From contig CALEHY010000008.1 of NCBI GenBank assembly GCA_937876375.1, forward strand, positions 36,118-100,117: 64,000 nucleotides of DNA, written 5' to 3'. Shown one piece after another: positions 23,681 through 32,116 of the stretch; position 1 is the stretch's first letter, and each line of letters opens with the position of its first letter. The DNA is from an uncultured Clostridia bacterium (GTDB lineage Bacteria; Bacillota; Clostridia; Oscillospirales; Acutalibacteraceae). Both the position numbers and the translations under genes were made by a program. The notes beneath the pieces were generated by a model. The model worked only from the letters and a program-made list of their open reading frames with translations, had not been told where the DNA came from and ran no database searches.

Positions 23681-25069
23681 CTAGTCCTTATCAACAAGTG
23701 CTTGGAGCACTCTGTTAGCGATTGGTCCAGCTGTCTGTGAACCAGAATTACCATTCTCCACAACAACGACGAACGCATATGGATGCTCGTCATCATCCAT
23801 GTATCCAGTAAACCACGCTATATTATGCTCATCAATATCATCGATTTGGGCTGTACCACTCTTGGCACATAGGCTCAAACCGTCATAGTTATAATCACCA
23901 TACTGCTCCTTAACATTGTTGCGAAGCAGAGCACCAATCTTGCCTGCTGTGTCGCTAGACATAAGCTCCACCTTATTAGTAGGCAAGGTCAAATTAAGTG
24001 CGTTACCAGTTTGATTAGCAAGTGTCTGAACAAGATTGAACGATACAGCAGAACCATCATTAGCAATAGCACTAACGATACGGAGCATTGTCATAGGCGC
24101 AATCCTTGTGTCACCCTGACCGATACCAGTCCATCCAAGCTTGTCATCAGCAACACCCTTGACGTCAAATGTGCCACCAAAGGTCTTAATAGCGCCACTG
24201 ATAACGATATTAGAGCCGATACCAAGCTCCTTTGCTGTAGCCTCTAGCTTCTTGTCGCCAAGCTCGATAGCAATCTGCGCAAAAACAGAGTTGCAAGACT
24301 TTGCAAGTGCTGTTTCAAAATCAACAGAGCCACCATGATTGCCATTACAGCCAATCTCCACACCCTTCTTTGGTGTGTAGCCACCATTACACTCCCATGT
24401 TCTGTCATAAATATCTGGGATATTCTCTATAGCCGAAATTGCTGTAACAATCTTAAATGTTGATCCAGGAACATAATGAGCAGAGAACAAACGATTGATA
24501 TACACACCCTCGTAGTACTCATTAGTCTCCAAATCATATGGCACAGAATTAACATCATAACTAGGAGTAGACACAGCACACACGATATCGCCAGTCTTGT
24601 AATTAACGATACCTACTGTACCCTTGCGACCATTAAGTGCATTGTATGCGACATTGTTTATTTCGCTATCGATAGTCAAGGTCAAATCATTTCCCTTACC
24701 ATATTTCTCGATATTATACACACCTACAAGTGTGTTGTATCCAGTCAGCTTTGCATCAAATACGGACTGTACACCGGATGAAATAAAGTTCTTTGGGTCA
24801 CCAACGATATGGAGCGTTGATTTTCTAGTAGTGGCGTCATCATTGTACACACGCTCGCCATCAACAGTTTCTGCAAGTGCAACACCATTCCTGTCATAGA
24901 TAGTGCCAGCACCAACCAACTCACCATCAGAATACACATGTGAGTTAAATCTTTTCATAACCCATTCGTCGCCATTGTTGACAAGCGTTACCGTTAAAAA
25001 CACTATTCCAGCGATGAACAGAGCAGATAGTATCCAGAGAAATATTCCTCGTCTAGTAATCATTTTCAT
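23681..25069 (-). CDS. class B penicillin-binding protein (PbpA/FtsI-like transpeptidase)
   Basis: This DD-transpeptidase cross-links peptidoglycan. It has one N-terminal anchor (about 9-30), a dimerisation region and a transpeptidase domain with all three motifs: PGSTFK (nucleophile Ser), SCN (Ser-x-Asn) and KSGTAQ (Lys-Ser-Gly). At 462 residues with no PASTA domain it is shorter than FtsI or SpoVD and resembles PbpA, which pairs with a RodA-type glycosyltransferase. Its start overlaps the stop codon of the FtsW/RodA gene (ATGA), as expected for a synthase pair. Confidence 0.9.
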   Translation of the reverse strand: MKMITRRGIFLWILSALFIAGIVFLTVTLVNNGDEWVMKRFNSHVYSDGELVGAGTIYDRNGVALAETVDGERVYNDDATTRKSTLHIVGDPKNFISSGVQSVFDAKLTGYNTLVGVYNIEKYGKGNDLTLTIDSEINNVAYNALNGRKGTVGIVNYKTGDIVCAVSTPSYDVNSVPYDLETNEYYEGVYINRLFSAHYVPGSTFKIVTAISAIENIPDIYDRTWECNGGYTPKKGVEIGCNGNHGGSVDFETALAKSCNSVFAQIAIELGDKKLEATAKELGIGSNIVISGAIKTFGGTFDVKGVADDKLGWTGIGQGDTRIAPMTMLRIVSAIANDGSAVSFNLVQTLANQTGNALNLTLPTNKVELMSSDTAGKIGALLRNNVKEQYGDYNYDGLSLCAKSGTAQIDDIDEHNIAWFTGYMDDDEHPYAFVVVVENGNSGSQTAGPIANRVLQALVDKD

Positions 25070-26322
25070 CTTTTCTTTGCACCTCCTAGATAGTTGTAGG
25101 TGCGCACGTCAGACGCCTTAATGAATGCCAACACAGCCCAACAGCTCATCATTGACGAGCCACCCTGACTAACGAATGGTAGTGTAACACCAGTTAGTGG
25201 CAAAATATCAGTGATACCAAAGATATTAAGTGCTGTTTGGAACAACAGTAGACCTGCACCAGCAACAGCAGCGATAGAATAGAATGTTGAGCGTGATGCA
25301 ATAGAATTTACTAGCGCACTGATAGCGATACAAACAAATGATAGCACCAGTGCAACAGCAAAGATATATCCCCACTCCTCACAAATCACACCAAAAATCA
25401 AATCAGTAGTAGACGCAAATACATATCTAACATTACCCCTACCGATACCAAGTCCAAGCATACCACCACTGGCTAGTCCTACTAGCACACGGCTCTGCTG
25501 ATAGCCCTGGTCATTATAGTATTCCCAAACATGACGATAAACAGCAAATCTGCGCTGAACATAGCTCTTGTACTTCAGCACGATACCACCACCCATCACA
25601 GCAGCACCGACAGCAAGGCCAATAGTCTTGATATCGCCAGAATTCATAAATGCGATGATAAGAAATGTCATAAAGAATATTAGCGCTGTACCAAAATCCT
25701 TGATGATAATCAGTGATCCAACAATAGCTAGTGAAAATCCGATAAATGCGATAATATTCTTCGAGGTCTGTATCTTCTCCAATGTTGCAGATCCAACAAA
25801 GATAAATGCAATCTTGACGAACTCTGATGGCTGAAGGGTGATACCACCGATAGTAATCCAGTTTCTAGCTCCGTTAGTAGTCTTTGCAATAGCGAGATTG
25901 ACTAGCATTAGCAGTATCGCAGCAACAGCAACGACTATTCGCATCTTCATACAAAAGTCGACATTGCCCATAAGGAACACCATAAATATGAAGATTATGA
26001 TACCAGCAAGCACCATAAAATACTGCTTGAACGCTGCATCAGCGTCCACACTACCGATAGTGACTAGACCAACACCAGATAGGAAGAATGCGATAATCTC
26101 TAGTTCAAAATTCCTACGATGGAACACTGTATAAAAGAACACGAGATACACCCATTCTGTCACAACTAGGCATAGTAGTGCCAGCATAACCTTTGGCTGA
26201 AGCTCATCACCAGAATTAGCACTGATGAAGCCAGTAATCAGCTGAAATACCGACAATATAATCAAGAGCAAAAAGTTGTTAACTGGCTTTACCCTTGTCA
26301 TACGCTTGTTTTTTGTACCCAT
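25066..26322 (-). CDS. FtsW/RodA/SpoVE family peptidoglycan glycosyltransferase
   Basis: SEDS-family proteins polymerise lipid II into glycan strands together with a class B PBP. The 418-residue protein has about ten membrane helices. Conserved stretches include NGARNWI, LQPSEFVKIAFI, the extracellular loop with SRVLVGLASGGMLGLGIGRG, FGVICEEWGYI and PFVSQGGSSMM near the C-terminus. It is between the FHA protein and the PBP gene, and the trio recalls the fhaB-rodA-pbpA arrangement of Actinobacteria. Confidence 0.93.
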   Translation of the reverse strand: MGTKNKRMTRVKPVNNFLLLIILSVFQLITGFISANSGDELQPKVMLALLCLVVTEWVYLVFFYTVFHRRNFELEIIAFFLSGVGLVTIGSVDADAAFKQYFMVLAGIIIFIFMVFLMGNVDFCMKMRIVVAVAAILLMLVNLAIAKTTNGARNWITIGGITLQPSEFVKIAFIFVGSATLEKIQTSKNIIAFIGFSLAIVGSLIIIKDFGTALIFFMTFLIIAFMNSGDIKTIGLAVGAAVMGGGIVLKYKSYVQRRFAVYRHVWEYYNDQGYQQSRVLVGLASGGMLGLGIGRGNVRYVFASTTDLIFGVICEEWGYIFAVALVLSFVCIAISALVNSIASRSTFYSIAAVAGAGLLLFQTALNIFGITDILPLTGVTLPFVSQGGSSMMSCWAVLAFIKASDVRTYNYLGGAKKR

Positions 26323-26330
26323 AATATCTC

Positions 26331-27071
26331 CTACTTATCGTAAAAAATGAACACCTTGTCACCAAAGGTAATCATATCCTCATCAAAAATAATCTGTGGC
26401 TGATTGATATATCTGCCATTAAGCTTTGTACCATTGTGGCTGTCCAAATCCGACAATGCCCATCCCCTACTGGTCTGGTGAATACGAGCGTGGTGTGACG
26501 ACACAGCCTGGCTCATAATCTGAATATCTGTATCAGCACCTCGACCAATAAGAACGTCCTTTTTCTTTAGGTAAATCGGCTTCTTCGTCTTGATATCGAC
26601 AAGAACGCCATAAGCAACAGTCTTTGCTGGGGCATCAACAGTTCTACGAATTTCCTTTCGACTGCGAGCATTGAGCGCCTCGTCACAAACAAATCGCAAC
26701 GGAACATTGCCGATAGTGATGATATCGCCATTTTCAATAACCTGCTTGCCCTCCACCTTTTCGCCATTAACCATAACGCCAATAGTACGAGCAGAGGTGT
26801 CAGTAACTACCCAATCCTTACGCTTCTTCGCAATAACAGCGTGAAAGCGAGAAACAGTAGGAAATGGCAGAACAATATCATTCGACTTGCTCTTTCCAAT
26901 AGAGGTCTCCCAATGGTCGATATCAATAATCGAGCCATCATTCTCATCAACTAGCTGTGCTAGCTTGTGCACACGAGGACGATTTCTAAACAGTGACACA
27001 ATACAGGTCGCTAGAATAATCAAAATCGCTATCGGTGCTACATATCTAAATATCCCAATAATATATGTCAT
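26331..27071 (-). CDS. membrane-anchored tandem FHA-domain protein
   Basis: The 246-residue protein has one N-terminal membrane helix (about 8-28) and two forkhead-associated domains. FHA1 (about 55-132) has SIGKSKSNDIVLPFPTVSRFHA; FHA2 (about 168-245) has LIGRGADTDIQI, SSHHARIH and DLDSHNGTKLNG. FHA domains bind phosphothreonine, so this protein may link a Ser/Thr kinase to the wall synthase encoded just downstream (8 bases away). No kinase gene is in the window. AAGGTGA precedes the ATG. Confidence 0.88.
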   Translation of the reverse strand: MTYIIGIFRYVAPIAILIILATCIVSLFRNRPRVHKLAQLVDENDGSIIDIDHWETSIGKSKSNDIVLPFPTVSRFHAVIAKKRKDWVVTDTSARTIGVMVNGEKVEGKQVIENGDIITIGNVPLRFVCDEALNARSRKEIRRTVDAPAKTVAYGVLVDIKTKKPIYLKKKDVLIGRGADTDIQIMSQAVSSHHARIHQTSRGWALSDLDSHNGTKLNGRYINQPQIIFDEDMITFGDKVFIFYDK

Positions 27072-27140
27072 AATATCACCTTATATAAGACTTATAATTT
27101 AATATTATACTAATAACAAATTATAAAAAAGTCAAGAGCC

Positions 27141-27169
27141 TTGAAATTAATTAATATATATAATATAAT
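27141..27169 (+). promoter_or_regulatory. sigma-A promoter of galM
   Basis: TTGAAA (27141-27146) and TATAAT (27164-27169) are 17 bases apart, about 29 bases before the start codon. Confidence 0.75.
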
Positions 27170-27198
27170 GAACCCATAAAGCAAAAAGGAGATATACT

Positions 27199-28251
27199 AT
27201 GTCCGTTACAAAATCTATATTTGGCACAATGGCTGATGGAACAGTCGTTGACCTATACACAATCACAAACAAGAATGGTGCTAGCGTCGCATTGCAGACA
27301 CTTGGTGCTGGTATCCAAGCACTCAATGTGCCAGACCGAAATGGTGTTATGGCTGACGTTGTGCTAGGCTTTGACAACCCAGACGACTACGCTAACCCAG
27401 ACTATGGCTACCAAGGTCTAATCGTTGGAAGATGGGCTAACAGAATTAGAGATGCAAAGTTCACATTCAATGGTGTAGAATACAACACTCCTGCAAACCA
27501 GGGCACATGGACACTACACGGTGGTGGTCGTTTCAGCTTTACCACTTGGGAGGTAGAGGAGACTGGCGATGATTTCGTCACATTCAAGAGATTTTCACCA
27601 GATGGTGAGGATGGATTTCCAGGTAACTTTACCATGTGGGTAAAATACACACTAACTGATGACAACACATTGCGTATCGAATACACTGTACTGTCCGACA
27701 TTGACACTGTTGCAAACCCTACCAACCATGCATATTTCAACCTATCTGGTGATAACAACGCTACTGTTGAGGAGCATTATCTAAAGATTAATGCTGACTA
27801 TTTCACCGAGACAGATGATAGTCAGCTACCTACTGGTGAGCTTGGCGAGGTTAAGGGCACAATGATGGACTTTACCAAGAGCCACAAAATCGGTGACAAA
27901 ATTGATGAGCCATTTAGAGCAATCATCGATGGTATCGGATACGACAACAACTACTGTCTACGAAACAAGGATTTCACTCTAGCAGAGGCTGCTGTACTAG
28001 AGGACAAGGCTAGTGGCAGAAAAATGACAGTATACACCGACCTACCAGGTATTCAGCTATACTGTGGTGGATGGCTACAAAAGGACTACACAGCCGGCAA
28101 GGGTGACAATATCGTCAAGTTCCGTCGTGGTGCTGCGCTAGAAACACAGTTCTATCCAGACACTGTTAATATCGACACCTTCCCATCAAAATATGTAAAG
28201 GCTAATGAAGAATTCAAGACTATAACAGAGTTCAGATTTTCTGCAGAGTAA
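27199..28251 (+). CDS. galM: aldose 1-epimerase (galactose mutarotase)
   Basis: Mutarotase interconverts alpha and beta anomers of aldohexoses for the Leloir pathway. The 350-residue protein is of usual length. It has NRIRDAKFTFNG (sugar-binding Arg), NPTNHAYFNLSG with the catalytic His (about residue 178), YDNNYCL, and GAALETQFYPD with the catalytic Glu (about 315). AAAAGGAG precedes the ATG. It has its own promoter and no other galactose gene beside it. Confidence 0.93.
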   Translation: MSVTKSIFGTMADGTVVDLYTITNKNGASVALQTLGAGIQALNVPDRNGVMADVVLGFDNPDDYANPDYGYQGLIVGRWANRIRDAKFTFNGVEYNTPANQGTWTLHGGGRFSFTTWEVEETGDDFVTFKRFSPDGEDGFPGNFTMWVKYTLTDDNTLRIEYTVLSDIDTVANPTNHAYFNLSGDNNATVEEHYLKINADYFTETDDSQLPTGELGEVKGTMMDFTKSHKIGDKIDEPFRAIIDGIGYDNNYCLRNKDFTLAEAAVLEDKASGRKMTVYTDLPGIQLYCGGWLQKDYTAGKGDNIVKFRRGAALETQFYPDTVNIDTFPSKYVKANEEFKTITEFRFSAE

Positions 28252-28270
28252 AACTTAATCACAAAATGTC

Positions 28271-28343
28271 AACTCCTTCATAGGATATAACGAAGTGAAG
28301 AAATGCTATATTTCATCTTCAATATTTTATGAAGGAGTTTTTT
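28271..28343 (+). terminator. long hairpin that can end galM and masks the next ribosome binding site
   Basis: AACTCCTTCATA (28271-28282) is the exact complement of TATGAAGGAGTT (28328-28339), and T338-T343 follow. An inner stem (28292-28299 with 28312-28320) shortens the loop. The 3' arm contains the AAGGAG site of the gene starting at 28346. Confidence 0.6.
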
Positions 28344-28345
28344 GT

Positions 28346-29155
28346 ATGCCAGATAATCCTATTATGCAAAATGGCGATCGTCGCATTAGCGAGGCTGTAT
28401 GCATCGACACAAAGCGTATATACGACTCGTGTGTCAGCAAGGACTGTTTAGAGGATTTAAGAGTTACATTTTTCGGTATGTCACAAAGGCTGATTGATGA
28501 TGCCTACACGGTAAAATGTCGTGATTGCACTATCACAGCAGTGAGCATTGACGTAGAGGACGTTCCATTCAACCGAGGATATTACAATGTGGACATAACA
28601 TTTTATTTTCAGCTCAGGTTTGATACCTACGCTGCACCTTGTACAAATCCACAGGTTGCAATCGGCTACACCAAGTTCGAGAAAAAATGTATCCTGTACG
28701 GTTCAGAAGGCAATGTAAAGATTTTCTCATCAAGCATTACCCCTAGCAGGGATCTTGACTGTCCAGAAGCACCACAGTACACTAACCCAACAGCAAAGGT
28801 ACAGGCTGTTGACCCAGTGATTTTGGCAAGCGACGTAATCGACACCTGTGACTGTCCATTCCCACCAGTCACAACATTCCCACAGTCAATTCTCTCAATT
28901 TATCCAAATGAGAATATCCCACAAAATCCTGGCAAGGCTGTAGTAGTAACACTTGGTCTGTTCTCTATCGTACAGATGGAGCGTGACGTTCAGATGCTAG
29001 TACACGCATACGATTTCTGTATCCCAGACAGAGAGTGCAACTGCACCACACAAAATCCTTGCCAAACATTCCAGAATATTGAGTTCCCAGTGGACGAATT
29101 CTTCCCACCAGACAGAGACGATTGCGACTGTCCTTGTGGCAACAATAACCAATAA
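28346..29155 (+). CDS. conserved Clostridia protein of unknown function, Cys-rich
   Basis: The 269-residue protein contains RISEAVCIDTKRIYDSCVSKDCLEDLRV, DVEDVPFNRGYYNVDITFYF and KKCILYGSEGNVKIFSS, a pattern I recall from a widespread uncharacterised family in spore-forming Clostridia. It has no signal peptide or membrane helix. About 20 cysteines cluster near the start, in the middle (DTCDCPFPP) and in the CNCTTQNPC and DCDCPCG tail. The Cys-rich nature and restriction to spore formers would suit a coat or exosporium protein, but this is a guess. AAGGAG at 28332-28337 selects the ATG at 28346; the ORF is open 17 codons further upstream. Confidence 0.72.
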   Translation: MPDNPIMQNGDRRISEAVCIDTKRIYDSCVSKDCLEDLRVTFFGMSQRLIDDAYTVKCRDCTITAVSIDVEDVPFNRGYYNVDITFYFQLRFDTYAAPCTNPQVAIGYTKFEKKCILYGSEGNVKIFSSSITPSRDLDCPEAPQYTNPTAKVQAVDPVILASDVIDTCDCPFPPVTTFPQSILSIYPNENIPQNPGKAVVVTLGLFSIVQMERDVQMLVHAYDFCIPDRECNCTTQNPCQTFQNIEFPVDEFFPPDRDDCDCPCGNNNQ

Positions 29156-29183
29156 AAAAAGAGGTGCACTGCACCTCTTTTTT
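29154..29183. terminator. bidirectional terminator
   Basis: AAAAAAAGAGGTGC and GCACCTCTTTTTT form a hairpin between two convergent genes. Confidence 0.88.
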
Positions 29184-30119
29184 CTATCTATATTGATTAC
29201 CTATACCGACATATGGTGTGCCATCACGGTCATACTCAACCACTAAAATGCTACCATAATTCATACCATTCTTGTCTACATAATCCCAATCAGTAATTTC
29301 ATCATCAGGTAAATCATCACGAAGCTCTAGCTCATCTTTTTCGTCAATGTACAGATATCCATCAGAGTCGATATACACGATTTCCCAGCTATACTGTTTG
29401 CCATTGATATCAGTTATTTCGCCAACATATTCATATATATCATCTTCATAATCTTCGCTATTTTCTTCATTATAGGTCCAATGGTAAACATTACCCTGTC
29501 TGTCATAATATGGAACATCCTCTTGGCTCTCATACTTGTTGCCATTCATATCAAAATATGCAGTATAGTACGCTCCATCATCACCAAGATAGCTATCCAT
29601 TTTAATATTATGCTGTGTGATAATACCAGAAATAACCAAACCGATAACAGCAATTGCTGTAATAGCAAGAACGATGATAGAGCCAATTTTTCTCTTTTTC
29701 TTGTCGCCAATAGAAAACACAAGTCCACTAACAACAGATATCAGAGTTGATATTGGTGCAAGAAAAATGATAATAAATGTGTGATACAAATCAAATCCAA
29801 GTAGCGAGAACATTGCCAAAGAAATAGGCATAGTAAACAGACCATAATATGCACCCATATCATATTCATCCATCACTACTGCTATTACGATACCCATAAC
29901 GATAGTCAATACTAATGTAATAATAGTAGATATAATTTTGTCCTTTTTGCTATCAATTCGTGAGAACAAAAAGCCTGCCAGGACATAGAAGATTATTGCT
30001 ATAGGATTGATAAAGCTAATAGAGGTCTCCATTTCGACCATTACTAACAATGTTGTAATAGCTGGAACAAATGCCAAATTAACAAGTGGCATAGCCATAA
30101 TTTTTGCAAACCTTTTCAT
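29184..30119 (-). CDS. membrane protein with acidic extracytoplasmic repeat tail
   Basis: I do not recognise this 311-residue protein. It has about six membrane helices in residues 1-190, then a soluble tail (about 195-311) very rich in Asp, Glu and Tyr. The tail is built of four loosely repeated units of the form Y-x-D-x-(N/Q)-G-x-x-Y (FDMNGNKY, YDRQGNVY, TDINGKQY, YDRDGTPY). The ATG at 30119 is preceded by AAAGGGGA, with the ORF open 15 codons upstream. It has no linked genes. Confidence 0.65.
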   Translation of the reverse strand: MKRFAKIMAMPLVNLAFVPAITTLLVMVEMETSISFINPIAIIFYVLAGFLFSRIDSKKDKIISTIITLVLTIVMGIVIAVVMDEYDMGAYYGLFTMPISLAMFSLLGFDLYHTFIIIFLAPISTLISVVSGLVFSIGDKKKRKIGSIIVLAITAIAVIGLVISGIITQHNIKMDSYLGDDGAYYTAYFDMNGNKYESQEDVPYYDRQGNVYHWTYNEENSEDYEDDIYEYVGEITDINGKQYSWEIVYIDSDGYLYIDEKDELELRDDLPDDEITDWDYVDKNGMNYGSILVVEYDRDGTPYVGIGNQYR

Positions 30120-30260
30120 GCTGAAATCCCCTTTCGTTTGCTCCTTACAACACCTATATATCACACAAAAATGAGAAAATCAACTTTTTTCTATTTAGTT
30201 TATTTTTTGTTTATTCTTTTGTTAGAAAAAGTTTAGAAAGTTTATTTTTATTTTATATTT

Positions 30261-30297
30261 AACAAAAAAGAATGGATTGGGGGCATCCCACTAATCC
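30261..30297 (-). terminator. terminator after birA
   Basis: On the minus strand GGATT...GGG pairs with CCC...AATCC around ATG, followed by ATTCTTTTTTGTT. The hairpin overlaps the birA stop codon. It ends the long lexA-to-birA run. Confidence 0.7.
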
Positions 30298-31241
30298 ACT
30301 CTTTTTCTAATGCTTATTTCTCCAGAACGGAGCACTAATCGCTCACCATTATGTAGCTCGACCTCTAGTCCACCAGTAGCGTCGATGCTAATCGCTGTGG
30401 CAGGTGTCATCTTGCCATCCTTGATAAACATTATCTTCTCACCGATAATCATCGAATGGCTACGATAGTAGTCGATGAACTCGGCATAGCCATCAGTGTT
30501 AATACTGTTCAGCTCGTTTGCAATAGCCGAAATCAAATCTGCACGATTGATGTCAACACCAAGACAAGATGCATTCTCGATATCGTCCGGAAATTCGGTC
30601 GTGCTAATATTCATACCGACACCGATAATCACCGAGGTGACCGTCTGTGTCTCAAAATCAGTAACAGCCTCGGTCAAAATACCACAAATTTTTTTGCCAT
30701 CTAGGTAAACGTCGTTAACCCATTTTATTCTAGGCTTTTTGTCAGTCAAGCTCTCAACAGCCTTGCACACAGCAACAGCAGCTGCTGTAGTCGCTGTGAC
30801 AGCATTCTCCAGTCTGCTCATAGGATGAATAACAAATGACATATATATGCCAGTGCTTGCTGGAGAGTAAAAGCTCTTGCCTTGGCGTCCTCTACCAGCA
30901 GTCTGCTCATCAGCAACGACAAGCATAATATCATCCTCACCATCAGCGATGAGTCGCTTTGCTTGGGTATTAGTAGAGTCAATAGTTGGATAATACATTA
31001 CCTTACAATCAAAGTTAAGTCTACGCTTAATCGCATTGTCGCCCAACATATCATTGTCACCACCAAGCATATAGCCACGATTGGTGACAGCATCGATAGT
31101 ATATCCATCCTTTTGTAGTGATTTAATCGCTTTCCACACAGCAGCACGGCTAACGCCAAGCTCCTTTGCGATACCCTCACCACTAATATATTCCTTATTG
31201 TTCTGTGCCAAAAGGCTCAAAACGTCATTCTTTGTCGACAT
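30291..31241 (-). CDS. birA: bifunctional biotin-protein ligase / biotin operon repressor
   Basis: BirA activates biotin to biotinyl-AMP and attaches it to carboxylases; with its DNA-binding domain it also represses biotin genes. The 316-residue protein has an N-terminal winged helix (about 1-62, ISGEGIAKELGVSRAAVWKAI), the biotin/ATP motif EQTAGRGRQGKSF (about 112), KWVNDVYLDGKKICGIL, and a C-terminal SH3-like domain. It is the last gene of the lexA-side run, 2 bases after degV. Confidence 0.94.
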   Translation of the reverse strand: MSTKNDVLSLLAQNNKEYISGEGIAKELGVSRAAVWKAIKSLQKDGYTIDAVTNRGYMLGGDNDMLGDNAIKRRLNFDCKVMYYPTIDSTNTQAKRLIADGEDDIMLVVADEQTAGRGRQGKSFYSPASTGIYMSFVIHPMSRLENAVTATTAAAVAVCKAVESLTDKKPRIKWVNDVYLDGKKICGILTEAVTDFETQTVTSVIIGVGMNISTTEFPDDIENASCLGVDINRADLISAIANELNSINTDGYAEFIDYYRSHSMIIGEKIMFIKDGKMTPATAISIDATGGLEVELHNGERLVLRSGEISIRKRVD

Positions 31242-31243
31242 AT

Positions 31244-32107
31244 TTATTTCCTAATATAGAAAACAGCAAGTGTTTTTGGTCCACAGTGAGATGAGATGGT
31301 ACAGCCAGCATCAGCAAAAATAACCTGCTCAAATCTGTCCTTACCCTCAACAAGACCCTTTGCGAATGCCAAAGTCTCTGGTGAAACGCCACCACTGTTA
31401 GCAATTACTATTCTATCCCTATCAATCTTGTTAATATCCTTTAGGCAATCATTGATATACTGCTTATATACAATATCCATCTTGCCACGATATTTCTTTG
31501 CAACGTCAAGAGAGCCAGTAGCATTATCCACAGCGATACTAGGCTTGATGCCAAGCACATTAGCGCCAAATCGTGCCACGCCAGAGCATCTGCCACCCTT
31601 GTGAAGATATTCGAGGCTGTCAAGGACAAAGGTCGCTGATACCTTTGGCACAAGCTTGCTTACCTTGTCAGCAATTTTCTTTGCATCCAATCCCTTGTCC
31701 CTAAAGTCACAAGCCTTTAGCACCAACAGACCCATAGCTGTGCACAATGATTTTGAGTCGACACAATACACGTCATCAAACTCATCAGCAGCGACACAAG
31801 CATTCTGATACGATGATGAGATAGCAGATGACAGACCGATATGAACAACCTTGTACCCCTGCTCAACTAGCTCACCAAACACCTCGCTATATCTAGCTGG
31901 TGGCACAGCAGCTGTCTTTGGTAGCTCACCAGTCTTGTCAACATGGGCATAGATATCCTTTGGCATAACGTCCACGCCATCAAGATATGCGTCTTCACCA
32001 AGTAAAATTGACAAAGGGATAATGGTGATATTATTATCTTTTACAATTTGTAGTGGCAAATCACATGTGGAATCAGCTGTGATTGCAACATTTTTTACGC
32101 TAGACAT
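31244..32107 (-). CDS. DegV family fatty-acid-binding protein
   Basis: DegV/FakB proteins hold a fatty acid and present it to the FakA kinase. The 287-residue protein has the family start VAITADSTCDLP, the TAAVPPARYSEVF loop, HIGLSSAISSSYQNA (lipid head-group Ser), LEYLHKGGRCSG and SSHCGPKTLAVFYI at the end. No fakA is nearby. It lies between an exported unknown protein and birA with gaps of 9 and 2 bases. Confidence 0.9.
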   Translation of the reverse strand: MSSVKNVAITADSTCDLPLQIVKDNNITIIPLSILLGEDAYLDGVDVMPKDIYAHVDKTGELPKTAAVPPARYSEVFGELVEQGYKVVHIGLSSAISSSYQNACVAADEFDDVYCVDSKSLCTAMGLLVLKACDFRDKGLDAKKIADKVSKLVPKVSATFVLDSLEYLHKGGRCSGVARFGANVLGIKPSIAVDNATGSLDVAKKYRGKMDIVYKQYINDCLKDINKIDRDRIVIANSGGVSPETLAFAKGLVEGKDRFEQVIFADAGCTISSHCGPKTLAVFYIRK

Positions 32108-32116
32108 AAAAACAAC

